Source: CAYWFP01 sp964457365 (GTDB lineage: Bacteria; Planctomycetota; SZUA-567). From it: DNA of 28,885 nt. Positions 7,737 through 16,889 of this stretch are shown here, in pieces. A program made the translations under genes and the position numbers. Location of the stretch: the NCBI GenBank assembly GCA_964457365.1, contig CAYWFP010000052.1, forward strand, positions 1 through 28,885. The letters are read 5' to 3'. A model generated the notes under the pieces. That model ran no database searches. It was given only the letters and a program-made list of their open reading frames with translations, and was not told the origin of the DNA. Position 1 is the stretch's first letter; each line of letters starts with the position of its first letter.

Positions 7737-9262
7737 TGCATCCGCGCTGGCAGGTTCGGACCGAACGTTTCGTCTATATTCCCATGCGCGACGGGGTCGA
7801 GCTGGCGGGCGACCTGGCGCGGCCGAAGAAGGACGGCTGCTGGCCGGCGGTGCTGATGCGCACGCCCTACGGCAAGGGTGGCGACCTGCGCGAGCTGGCT
7901 TCGCACGGTTTCGCGGTGCTGCAGGTCGACGCGCGCGGCACCGGCGCCAGCGGCGGGCGGTACGACTACTACAACATGACCGAGGGCCTCCACGACGGAT
8001 ACGACCTGGTGGAGTGGCTGGCCGCGCAGCCGTGGTGCGACGGGCATGTCGGCACGCTCGGCGGCTCGGCGTGGGGGATCTACCAGGTGCTGACCGGCGC
8101 CCTGCGGCCGCCGCATCTGACATGCATGTGCTGCGGCAGCTATCCGCTGGACTTCTACACCGACCAGTGGTACCCCGGCGGCGTCTTCCGCACCCAGAAC
8201 CGTCTGGGCTGGATCGGCGGCATCCGCGGCCGCATCGCCGCGCCGGCGGTGCATGCGCAGACGCTCGCAGACGGCGAGTCGATCGCGCCGGAGAACGAGG
8301 CGCGGCGCGAAACTATCTACCGCGAGCGGTTTCGCCGGACCGAGCGCGAGCGGCGCGAGGGGGCGGACCTCGACGCCTGGGCGCGGCCGTACCTGGACAC
8401 GCCGGTGCGGAGCGAAGTCTGGGACCGGATCGACCTGACGCCGTTGATGCGGGAGGTGGCGGTGCCGGTGCTGCATTCGGGGGTGATGTACGACCACTTC
8501 GGCATCGGCACGGTCCGCGGCTACCGGGAGCATCCGGGCCCCAAGCGGCTGGTCATGCGCCCGGGCGCGCTCGGCTACGGCGACGAGGAAGGCGACATGC
8601 CCGAGGAGGACCTGCGCTTCCTGCAGTACCACCTGCAGCACGCGCAGAACGACGCCATGGACGCGAACGTCGCCTTCTACGACACCGGCGCAGGCTTCTG
8701 GCGCGAGTTCGAGGCGCTGCCGGAGGAGACGCCGGCCAAGCTCTACATCGACAACCGCGGCGAACTCGGCTACAGCGCGGCGGATCTCTCGCCGACGCCG
8801 GTGCTGAGGCACGATCCGGAGGCGCCGGCGGCGAGCGCGCCCGGGCGCGATTACCGCGAATTCGAGCGGCAGGCGAACGTACTCGTCTTTACCACCGCGC
8901 CGCTGGTCAAGCCGATGACAGTGCTGGGCGAAGCCGAGCTGAACCTGACGCTGCGCGCCGACATGCCCGACGCGAACGTGATCGGCCGGCTCTGCGCGGT
9001 TTCGCCCGACGGCGTTTCGCACCAGCTCAACTTCGGCGCGCAGAGGCTGACCCTGCGCGAAGACCTCTCCAGCTCCACGCCGCTGCCGAGAGGCGACGCG
9101 TTCACGGCGACGGTGAAGTTCTGGACGGTCTCGCACACCTTCGCGCCCGGCACGCGCCTGCGGCTGGTCCTCTCGCTGAGCGACTACCCGTTCTTCGAGA
9201 ACGCGCCACACGCGGGCGAACTGGCCGTCGAGAAGGGCGAGCTGACGCTGCCGTGTTTGTAG
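7736..9262 (+). CDS. CocE/NonD-type alpha/beta hydrolase with probable missing catalytic His
   Basis: A 508-residue protein of the X-Pro dipeptidyl-peptidase S15/CocE family: an alpha/beta hydrolase domain followed by a C-terminal jelly-roll (about residues 370-505). Seen: the oxyanion-side RTPYGKG (42-48), DARGTGASGG, the nucleophile elbow GTLGGSAWG with Ser111, and the acid in VMYDHF (Asp253). Where family members carry histidine, in a pattern like GPW-x-HG, this protein reads RPGALGYG with Leu279, so the triad looks incomplete. No other histidine sits in that loop. It could be a non-catalytic homologue or use a displaced His. No signal peptide is visible. Translation is coupled to the small coiled-coil gene by a TGATG overlap. 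Confidence 0.85.
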   Translation: MHPRWQVRTERFVYIPMRDGVELAGDLARPKKDGCWPAVLMRTPYGKGGDLRELASHGFAVLQVDARGTGASGGRYDYYNMTEGLHDGYDLVEWLAAQPWCDGHVGTLGGSAWGIYQVLTGALRPPHLTCMCCGSYPLDFYTDQWYPGGVFRTQNRLGWIGGIRGRIAAPAVHAQTLADGESIAPENEARRETIYRERFRRTERERREGADLDAWARPYLDTPVRSEVWDRIDLTPLMREVAVPVLHSGVMYDHFGIGTVRGYREHPGPKRLVMRPGALGYGDEEGDMPEEDLRFLQYHLQHAQNDAMDANVAFYDTGAGFWREFEALPEETPAKLYIDNRGELGYSAADLSPTPVLRHDPEAPAASAPGRDYREFERQANVLVFTTAPLVKPMTVLGEAELNLTLRADMPDANVIGRLCAVSPDGVSHQLNFGAQRLTLREDLSSSTPLPRGDAFTATVKFWTVSHTFAPGTRLRLVLSLSDYPFFENAPHAGELAVEKGELTLPCL

Positions 9263-9292
9263 CGGGCGGGGGCAGGGGGCAATCGCGACCCG

Positions 9293-9717
9293 TTATTGCA
9301 GCGCCGCGAGCGCCTCGTTCAGGGAAAACCGGGCCGAGTCGTCCACCGCCTGCGCCAAGGCTTTCCGGTCGAACGCCAGCCACCCGGCAGCGTCGAACTC
9401 GAGCGGAACGAAAGCGACACGCGTATCGAGTATGCGCCGAGATACCAGGCGCACGCGATGTCGTGCAAAACGGTCGTTGTGGCCAGGAGGAACAATTGCC
9501 GCGTTGCGTCAAGGCGCTGGATGTCGCGGAGATACGCTTCCCGCAACCGGAGGAAGTTCTCGCCGAAGACTTTCCGCGATAACGGAGCGGCGTAATCCGC
9601 GAGTCAGGTCGACATGCCCAGTTGTTCGACCCCGAAGACATCGACGGGGTAATGTTTCTCGGTCAGGTGTCGATCCGCAATCCATTCCATGCCGGCAGGA
9701 GACGAAAACGCCGCGTC
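9293..9717 (-). pseudogene. decayed gene fragment directly downstream of guaA
   Basis: Directly after the guaA stop, in the same frame, the minus strand reads AGMEWIADRHLTEKHYPVDV and on to a TGA at 9606-9604. It resumes in frame as LADYAAPLSRKVFGENFLRL and continues to about 9430. There the sense moves by one base into a second frame that reads RVAFVPLEFDAAGWLAFD and ends at TAA (9295-9293). One in-frame stop, one frameshift and no start codon or N-terminal part indicate a decayed 3' fragment of a larger protein. Codon use is less GC-biased than in its neighbours. I do not recognise the family; the composition recalls the C-terminal region of a large glycoside-hydrolase-like protein, but that is a guess. 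Confidence 0.6.
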
Positions 9718-11265
<1,548 letters not shown>

Positions 11266-11285
11266 GCCGACCTCTTGAGTCTGTA

Positions 11286-11337
11286 GGAAGCGCGCGGCTT
11301 CCCGGTTGCAGGAACACACGCGGGGCCGAGCCCGCGT
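11286..11337 (-). repeat. two stem-loops between guaB and guaA
   Basis: Perfect 7-bp arms ACGCGGG (11318-11324) and CCCGCGT (11331-11337) with a 6-base loop are followed in the direction of transcription by 6-bp arms at 11286-11291 and 11297-11302 with a 5-base loop. No T-run follows either on the minus strand. They are therefore more likely an RNA processing or stability element, or a weak attenuator, than a terminator. Confidence 0.45.
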
Positions 11338-11387
11338 CGATTCCGCCCCAGCGCGATTCGAGTTCCATTCCAAAGCGCGTCGGTGCC

Positions 11388-12848
11388 TCAGACGCGGTAG
11401 TTCGGCGCCTCCTTGGTGATGGCGATGTCGTGCGGGTGGCTCTCGGTCAGACCCGCCGGCGAGATGCGGATGAAGCGCGCGCATTCGTGCAGCCCGGGGA
11501 TGTCCGCGGCGCCGCAGTAGCCCATGCCCGAGCGGACGCCGCCGGCGAGTTGATAGACGTACGGCGCCAGCGGCCCCTTGCTCGGCACGCGCCCCTCGAT
11601 GCCCTCGGGGACGAGCTTCTCCGCGTGCCGGTCGCTCTGGCGGTAGCGCTCGCCGGAGGTGCCGTCGACCATGGCGCCGAGGCTGCCCATGCCGCGATAG
11701 CTCTTGTAGGCGCGGCCCTGGTAGATGATGGTCTCTCCGGGCGACTCGTCGGTGCCGGCGAGGAGGCTGCCGAGCATGACGCAGTCGGCGCCGGCGGCGA
11801 GCGCCTTGGTGATGTCGCCGGACATGCGGATGCCGCCGTCGGCGATGAGCGGCACGCCCGCGGGCCTGCAGGCCTTGCTCACCTCCCAGATGGCGGTCAT
11901 CTGCGGCACGCCCACCCCGGCGACCACCCGCGTGGTGCAGATCGAGCCCGGGCCGATGCCGACCTTGACGCCGTCGGCGCCGGCGTCGATCAGTGCGCGC
12001 GCGGCTTCCCGGGTGGCGATGTTGCCGGCGACGACGTCGATCCTGTCGCCGTGCGCCCGCTGGTACCGTTTCAGCGCCTCGATGACGTTGCTGGAGTGCC
12101 CGTGGGCGGTGTCGACGACGACCACGTCCACGCCGGCGGCGACGAGCGACGCCACGCGCTCGTCATCGGCCACGCCGACGGCGGCGCCGACCACGAGCCG
12201 GCCGCGGTCCTCGCGGCAGGCGTTGGGGAACTTGTCGAGGTTGTTGATGTCCTTGATCGTGATCAGCCCGGCGAGGCGGTCGTCGTTTTCGACCAGGAGC
12301 AACTTCTCGACCTTGTGCCGGTGCAGGATGTCGCGCGCGGCCTCGAGCGAGGTTTCCGGCGGCGCGGTTACCAGGGGCGCCTTGGTCATGATCTCGCCGA
12401 TCTCGACGTCGTCGTCGACCTGGAAACGCATGTCGCGCTTGGTCAGGATGCCGACCAGGCGGTTGCCTTCGACCACGATGGGGATGCCGGAGATGCTTTG
12501 TGTATTCATAATGTCGCGCGCGCGGGCGACGGTGTCGGTGGGGCCGAGGGTCACCGGGTCGGTGATGACGCCGTTCTCCGAGCGTTTGACCTGCTCGACC
12601 TCGATGGCCTGCTGCGGCGGTGTCAGATTCTTGTGGATGATGCCGATGCCGCCCTGTTCGGCCAGGGTGATGGCCAGCCGCGCCTCGGTGACGGTGTCCA
12701 TGGCGGCGCTGGCGATGGGGACGTTGATGGTGATTCTGCGCGAGAAACGCGTCGACAGATCGGTCTCGGCGGGGACCAGGTCGCTCTTGTTGGGCACCAG
12801 CAGTACGTCGTCGAAGGTAATGCCGTCGAGCTCGGACAGTATCTGCAT
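11388..12848 (-). CDS. guaB: IMP dehydrogenase
   Basis: A 486-residue enzyme that oxidises IMP to XMP with NAD+, the committing step to GMP. The N-terminus reads ITFDDVLLVPNKS. A Bateman module of two CBS domains lies at about residues 90-210 and is known in the family to bind adenine/guanine nucleotides. The barrel carries GIGPGSICTTRVV with catalytic Cys304, the substrate-phosphate motif DGGIRMSGD, and the mobile flap ending in RGMGSLGAM. Full length. ATG at 12848 follows AGGAGA. It has a near-consensus promoter of its own at 12889-12916, between the nagA stop and this gene, and guaA follows on the same strand, so guaB-guaA are one purine unit. Confidence 0.98.
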   Translation of the reverse strand: MQILSELDGITFDDVLLVPNKSDLVPAETDLSTRFSRRITINVPIASAAMDTVTEARLAITLAEQGGIGIIHKNLTPPQQAIEVEQVKRSENGVITDPVTLGPTDTVARARDIMNTQSISGIPIVVEGNRLVGILTKRDMRFQVDDDVEIGEIMTKAPLVTAPPETSLEAARDILHRHKVEKLLLVENDDRLAGLITIKDINNLDKFPNACREDRGRLVVGAAVGVADDERVASLVAAGVDVVVVDTAHGHSSNVIEALKRYQRAHGDRIDVVAGNIATREAARALIDAGADGVKVGIGPGSICTTRVVAGVGVPQMTAIWEVSKACRPAGVPLIADGGIRMSGDITKALAAGADCVMLGSLLAGTDESPGETIIYQGRAYKSYRGMGSLGAMVDGTSGERYRQSDRHAEKLVPEGIEGRVPSKGPLAPYVYQLAGGVRSGMGYCGAADIPGLHECARFIRISPAGLTESHPHDIAITKEAPNYRV

Positions 12849-12888
12849 GCGTTCTCCTGCGCTTGCGGGACCCGAAGGGAAAAGTCCA

Positions 12889-12916
12889 ACTATATCCGGA
12901 GAAAACGGGTTGTCAA
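12889..12916 (-). promoter_or_regulatory. sigma-70 promoter of guaBA
   Basis: On the minus strand an exact TTGACA (12916-12911) is 16 bases from TATAGT (12894-12889). The start would be near 12882, leaving a leader of about 34 bases with AGGAGA before the ATG. It lies immediately after the nagA stop codon, so guaBA can be expressed apart from the nag genes. This is the strongest promoter sequence in the window. Confidence 0.75.
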
Positions 12917-12934
12917 GGTTGCAGGCGCGGCGTT

Positions 12935-13852
12935 TCAGACAGAAGCTAACCCGAGAAGTTCCAGCGCGTTGTCGCGGCCCATGCAGCACAGCGCAGCCGG
13001 GTCGGCGCAATTCAGATTTTGCATATATTCCACGCAGCCCTTGAGGCAGGCGCTGCTGCCGGCGAGAAGACCGGTTCCCGCGAGCGAGATCCGTCCCGAG
13101 GGCTCCAGGTCCACCGCCGCGCCGAAGCTTTCGTACCGCCCGGGCGGGCAACCGGCGATCGGCGCGGCATCGCTGGTGAGGATGATGCCGCCGCTTCCCT
13201 TGACGTGAAAGACGGTGCGTAGAAACGCCGGCGGCAGGTGATGCCCGTCGGCGACGAGCATCGCCTTCAGCCTCGGCTCGGCCAGTTGCGGCCAGAGCGG
13301 ATTCTCGTGCCGGTCGATCCGGCGCGGGATGCCGTTGCCCAGGTGCGTCGAGAGGCGCGCGCCCGCGTCGACGGCTTCGGCGACATGCGCGGCGCCACAG
13401 TGCGTGTGGCCGATAGCGACGAGGACGCCTTGTGCGGAGGCGTGCGCGATCAGCTCCGCCGCGCCGGGGCGCTCGGGCGCGAGCGTCAGCAGTTTGACCG
13501 TGCCGTCCGCGAGGGACTGCAATTCGTCGAAACGGTCGGCCGACGGATCGAGAACGTGCTCCGCCGGATGCGCGCCGACGTATCCTTCCTCGGGCGAGAT
13601 GAACGGCCCTTCCAGGTGCACGCCCAGCAGCTCCGCGCCGTCCGGGAGCGTCTCGCGCGCGGCCTCCGCCAGGAGCGGCAGCACGTGTGCATAGGCCGGC
13701 AGGGGCGCGGTGACGACGGTGGCCAGGAAGGCGCCGGTGCCGCGGGCGAGCAGGTCGCGGCGCACGCGGCGGATTTTGTCGGCGATAAGGTCGGGCGTGC
13801 GGAAGTCGACGCCGCCGAAGCCGTTGACCTGGAGATCGACGAGGTCGTTCAC
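12935..13852 (-). CDS. nagA: N-acetylglucosamine-6-phosphate deacetylase, short form
   Basis: It removes acetate from GlcNAc-6-P to give glucosamine-6-P for NagB. The amidohydrolase barrel motifs are present: DLQVNGFGGVDF, HLEGPF with the metal-binding Glu81, His149 in GHTHCG, His170 in STHLGN, and the catalytic Asp228 in TSDAAP. At 305 residues it is about 75 shorter than usual NagA. The missing part is the N-terminal beta-sandwich segment, because the protein begins directly at the barrel strand DLVDLQVNG. The start is the GTG at 13852, overlapping the nagB stop in GTGA. A GTG start inside the overlap makes a longer N-terminus impossible in this frame without overlapping nagB further. Confidence 0.92.
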   Translation of the reverse strand: MNDLVDLQVNGFGGVDFRTPDLIADKIRRVRRDLLARGTGAFLATVVTAPLPAYAHVLPLLAEAARETLPDGAELLGVHLEGPFISPEEGYVGAHPAEHVLDPSADRFDELQSLADGTVKLLTLAPERPGAAELIAHASAQGVLVAIGHTHCGAAHVAEAVDAGARLSTHLGNGIPRRIDRHENPLWPQLAEPRLKAMLVADGHHLPPAFLRTVFHVKGSGGIILTSDAAPIAGCPPGRYESFGAAVDLEPSGRISLAGTGLLAGSSACLKGCVEYMQNLNCADPAALCCMGRDNALELLGLASV

Positions 13853-14613
13853 GTCACCGCACCGTTACGCAGCGCTGGCGGCAGCTTCGACGCCGCCGGT
13901 TCGTCCAGCAGGAGCCAGCATTCGCCGTGGGTGCGCAGGATCGAGGCCGGCACCTCCGGCGAGACCGGCGCGGTGGCGGTGTTCTTCACCGCCTCGGCCT
14001 TGCGTTCGTCCGGGACCGAGACCACCAGGCGGCGCGCCTTGAGGATCTGCCGAACGCTCATGGTGATGGCCGTTGTCGGCACGTCGTCGAGGGTCGCGAA
14101 CCAGCCTTCGCCGTGCTGCTGACGGCGGCAGGCCTCGTCGAGTTCCACGACCAGGAACGGCTCCTCGGTCTCGAAGTCCGCCGGCGGGTCGTTGAAGGCG
14201 ATGTGGCCGTTCTCGCCGATGCCGATGCAGCCGACGTCGAGCGGTCGCGGCGGCAGCAGAGCCCCAAGACGCGCGCACTCGGCTTGCGGGTCGTCCGCGT
14301 CGCCGTCGACGTAATGGAACGCGCGCAGGTCCGGCAGCTTCTCGACGAAGCGTTCCTTCAGGTAGCGGCGGAAGCCGGCCGGATGGTCCGCCGGCAGGCC
14401 GACGTATTCGTCAAGGTGAAACGCCGTCACCTTCGACCAGTCGACGCCGTCGGCGCGCACGAGGTGCGCGAGCGTCTCGAACTGGCTGGCGCCGGTGGCG
14501 ACGAGGAGAAACGCCTCGCCGCGCTCGGCGCTGGCCTGGCGCAGGGTCTCGGCCGCCAGCGACGCCGCGCGGGCTCCGAGGGCGGGTTGGTCGGGAAAGA
14601 TTTCGATCTGCAT
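13849..14613 (-). CDS. nagB: glucosamine-6-phosphate deaminase
   Basis: A 254-residue isomerase-deaminase that turns glucosamine-6-P into fructose-6-P and ammonia. Seen: the sugar-phosphate loop VATGASQFETL, FHLDEYVGLPADHP with the proton-transfer acid, and GIGENGHIAFNDP with the catalytic histidine; the C-terminal VPDERKAEAVKNT also fits. ATG at 14613 follows AAGGA at 7 bases. The frame is open from an ATG at 14670, but that ATG lies inside or at the edge of the promoter, so the shorter form is taken. nagA follows with a 4-base overlap, giving a nagB-nagA operon for GlcNAc use or cell-wall sugar recycling. Confidence 0.95.
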   Translation of the reverse strand: MQIEIFPDQPALGARAASLAAETLRQASAERGEAFLLVATGASQFETLAHLVRADGVDWSKVTAFHLDEYVGLPADHPAGFRRYLKERFVEKLPDLRAFHYVDGDADDPQAECARLGALLPPRPLDVGCIGIGENGHIAFNDPPADFETEEPFLVVELDEACRRQQHGEGWFATLDDVPTTAITMSVRQILKARRLVVSVPDERKAEAVKNTATAPVSPEVPASILRTHGECWLLLDEPAASKLPPALRNGAVT

Positions 14614-14670
14614 GGTTTTTCCTTCCGATCGGCGGAGGTAAAGACGCGTCTCATTGTCATGTCTGCCCAT

Positions 14671-14699
14671 ATCCTAGCAAGAGGTGTGGATTCCCACAA
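14671..14699 (-). promoter_or_regulatory. promoter of nagBA
   Basis: TTGTGG (14699-14694) and TAGGAT (14676-14671) are 17 bases apart on the minus strand, giving a leader of about 50 bases before nagB. The match is moderate: the -35 box departs from consensus at its end. Confidence 0.45.
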
Positions 14700-14882
14700 G
14701 GCGGGGCGCGGCCGGCCCGCGTTTCTTTTCCGCGGATTCGGATTTTGGTAAACCCCGGAGCGAAGCGACCGCGTATGCAAGGCATCCCACACTGGGCGTG
14801 GGTGCTGAATGCTGTTTCCTGGATTCCTGCAAATGGTTGTCATGAAGTCGGTTTGGGGCGAAGGATGGAAGGGGCGGAGAGA

Positions 14883-16280
14883 ATGGGCAGGAAGAGAGCG
14901 ACGGGCAGTTGGCTGGCGGCGGTGCTGCTGATCGGCCTGGCCGGTGGAGCGGGGTTGTACGCGTACGAGCCGCCGCGGGACGGAACCGAAACGGCGCGGT
15001 TCACGCAGGGCGACCAGGATGGGGAGGAAGCGAAGAAGGCCCGGACGATGCCGGCGGAACCGCCGGCGGAATTCGAGCTGCGCGAACTGGCCGAAAGCGG
15101 CAACGCCTTCGCCGCGGCGCTGTACGCGGAGCTGGCGCGGAAAGAGGAGGGCAACCTCTTCGTCTGTCCCTTCGGCATCCGCACGGCCCTGGCGATGACC
15201 TATGCCGGCGCGCGCGGAGAGACCGCCGAAGAGATGAAGCAGGCGCTGCGTTTCTCCCTCGACGACCGGCGGTTGCACGCGGTCTATGCGCGCCTGCGGT
15301 TGTACGGGGCCTATGCGCGCCTGATCGAGGGCCTGGACGCGCAAGACGCCAGCCATCAGTTGGAGGTGGCCAACGCGCTCTGGGGGCAGAAAGGCAAGAC
15401 GTTTCTCGAGCCGTTCGTGCGGAGGGTCAAGACCTGTTACGACGGCGGGCTGGAGCGGCTGGACTTCAGGAAGGACGCGGAGGCCGCGCGCGGGATCATC
15501 AACGCCTGGTGCGAGAAGAAGACCAACGGGCGTATCGAGAACCTGATTCCCGCGGGCGGGGTCACGGCGGCGACGGAACTGGTGCTGACCAACGCCGTCT
15601 GGTTCAAGGGACAATGGGAAACGGAGTTCGACAAGACGCGCACAAAGGAACAGGATTTCTTCGTCGCGAAGGACAAGACCGTCAAGGCGGAGATGATGGC
15701 CCACGCCAAAGGGCCGAAGGTGAAGAGCGCGGTTTTCCGCTACTACGAGAACGAGCTGCTGCAGGCGGTGGAACTGCCGTACAAGGGCGGCGAGGTGGCG
15801 ATGCTGATCCTGCTGCCGAAGGAGAAGGACGGTTTGGCGGCCGTGGAGAAGGCGATGACGCCGGAGAATCTCGCGGCGTGGCTGGGGAAGACGGACGAGC
15901 AACACCCGCAGAAGGTGAACGTCGTCTTGCCGAAGTTCAAGCTGACGTGGGGCACGAAAGACCTGGGCCCCAAGGGAACGGACGTCCTGCCGGCGCTGGG
16001 CATGAAAGCGGCGTTCGTGGGGGGCGAAGCCGATTTGAGCGGGATCGACGGCAACACGACCCGGCCGCTCTTCATCCAGTCCGTCTTTCACAAGGCGTTC
16101 GTCCAGGTGGACGAGGAAGGCACCGAGGCCGCGGCCGCGACGGCGGTCGTCGTGGCGCCGACGGGGCTCCCGCGCCCGCCGAAGGAGGTGGTGGCGGACC
16201 ACCCGTTCCTCTTCCTGATCCGCGATACCGGGAGCGGCATGGTTCTCTTCATGGGCCGGGTGAACGATCCGACGAAGTGA
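14883..16280 (+). CDS. serpin (serine protease inhibitor), exported or membrane-anchored
   Basis: A 465-residue serpin. A basic start (MGRKRATGS) is followed by a hydrophobic stretch at about residues 9-27 (LAAVLLIGLAGGAGLYAY), so it is secreted or anchored by a signal sequence; there is no lipobox cysteine. The serpin fold signatures are present: NLFVCPFGI, LVLTNAVWFKGQWE, HKAFVQVDEEGTEAAAAT and DHPFLFLIRD near the end. The hinge from Glu411 to Thr420 fits inhibitory serpins (P17-P8), and counting from it puts P1-P1' at Thr427-Gly428. It would trap serine or cysteine proteases outside the cytoplasm. GGAG lies just before the ATG at 14883; earlier ATGs at 14745 and 14865 lack support. No clear promoter is seen in the 14700-14882 interval. 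Confidence 0.93.
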   Translation: MGRKRATGSWLAAVLLIGLAGGAGLYAYEPPRDGTETARFTQGDQDGEEAKKARTMPAEPPAEFELRELAESGNAFAAALYAELARKEEGNLFVCPFGIRTALAMTYAGARGETAEEMKQALRFSLDDRRLHAVYARLRLYGAYARLIEGLDAQDASHQLEVANALWGQKGKTFLEPFVRRVKTCYDGGLERLDFRKDAEAARGIINAWCEKKTNGRIENLIPAGGVTAATELVLTNAVWFKGQWETEFDKTRTKEQDFFVAKDKTVKAEMMAHAKGPKVKSAVFRYYENELLQAVELPYKGGEVAMLILLPKEKDGLAAVEKAMTPENLAAWLGKTDEQHPQKVNVVLPKFKLTWGTKDLGPKGTDVLPALGMKAAFVGGEADLSGIDGNTTRPLFIQSVFHKAFVQVDEEGTEAAAATAVVVAPTGLPRPPKEVVADHPFLFLIRDTGSGMVLFMGRVNDPTK

Positions 16281-16323
16281 GGCGACGACGGGCGCCACGC
16301 CGCCGGCGAGGGGATCGCGTCGC

Positions 16324-16613
16324 TTACCGTTTCAACTCCCGGGTCAGCGCCTGCATCAGTTCGGCCCGGCGGAACGGCTTGGCGATGAAGCCGACGAGGC
16401 ACGGGTGCGCCAGACCACCGCCAGCAGCGCCAGGTCGTTGTTGCGTTCGCGCAGGAGGTTGAGGATACGCAGGCCGGTCTCTTCGGCCGCGGCGGCGCAT
16501 TCGCTGCGTTGCAGTTGCCCGGCCAGCCGCCGGCTCGAGCGCCAGGCGAACCAGTTGATGCCGAGCAGGACCAGCAGCAGCACCAGCGGGGCAACGAGGA
16601 TACGCATGCGCAT
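16324..16613 (-). pseudogene. remnant of a probable hybrid histidine kinase (N-terminal membrane part joined to receiver end)
   Basis: From an ATG at 16613 the minus strand reads a membrane helix (ILVAPLVLLLVLLGINWFAW) and then a helical stretch ending near LRERNNDLALLAVV. After about 16410 the sense passes to another frame, reading HPCLVGFIAKPFRRAELMQA and stopping at TAA (16326-16324). The second piece matches the end of a response-regulator receiver domain, where the lysine in AKPF is conserved. The histidine kinase core is missing. The simplest reading is a hybrid sensor kinase gene that lost its middle by deletion, leaving both ends out of frame. Alternatively they are parts of two different genes. 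No ribosome site precedes the ATG. Confidence 0.5.
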
Positions 16614-16638
16614 TCGCCGTGACTCGTCAATGCCGGAG

Positions 16639-16696
16639 AGTCGTGACGTTGGTGAACGACTATGCCTCAACCTGATATGCGGCATGACGTTGAGGC
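16639..16696. repeat. two adjacent inverted repeats upstream of recJ
   Basis: AGTCGT (16639-16644) pairs with ACGACT (16656-16661). Three bases later GCCTCAAC (16664-16671) pairs perfectly with GTTGAGGC (16689-16696) across a 17-base loop. They lie in a stretch of about 275 bases (16614-16889) where I find no convincing gene on either strand. Purpose unknown. Confidence 0.4.
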
Positions 16697-16889
16697 GCCA
16701 CAAAGCACCGCATTCACCAGGCCACCGGAGCATGCCGTATGCAAAGGAAATTCGAATGTTGCGCGCGCAAGGAAGTCGTGGATTTGTCTCGCGATACGGC
16801 CCGGGAAGAAGAGCGTTGGAAGCAGCGACATGATCACGCGGGTCCGGTCGGCCCTTGCGTTTCGTGTGGCCGCGGTTAGACTGTGAGGC

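Noticed and set aside
6050..9211. 1053-codon open frame on the minus strand opposite argH and the hydrolase
   Set aside because: A GC-driven shadow with a low-complexity Arg/Ala/Gly-type composition; the plus-strand genes have full family motifs.
9604..9606. In-frame TGA as a selenocysteine codon
   Set aside because: The same reading also carries a frameshift and lacks a start, so decay explains it better.
14745..14882. N-terminal extension of the serpin from an ATG at 14745
   Set aside because: It would put 46 residues before the signal sequence and lacks a ribosome site; the ATG at 14883 gives a normal signal.
16664..16696. Integron attC-like site (GCCTCAAC and GTTGAGGC arms)
   Set aside because: The arms are 8 bases and do not fit the 7-base attC core patterns; no integrase or cassette is nearby.
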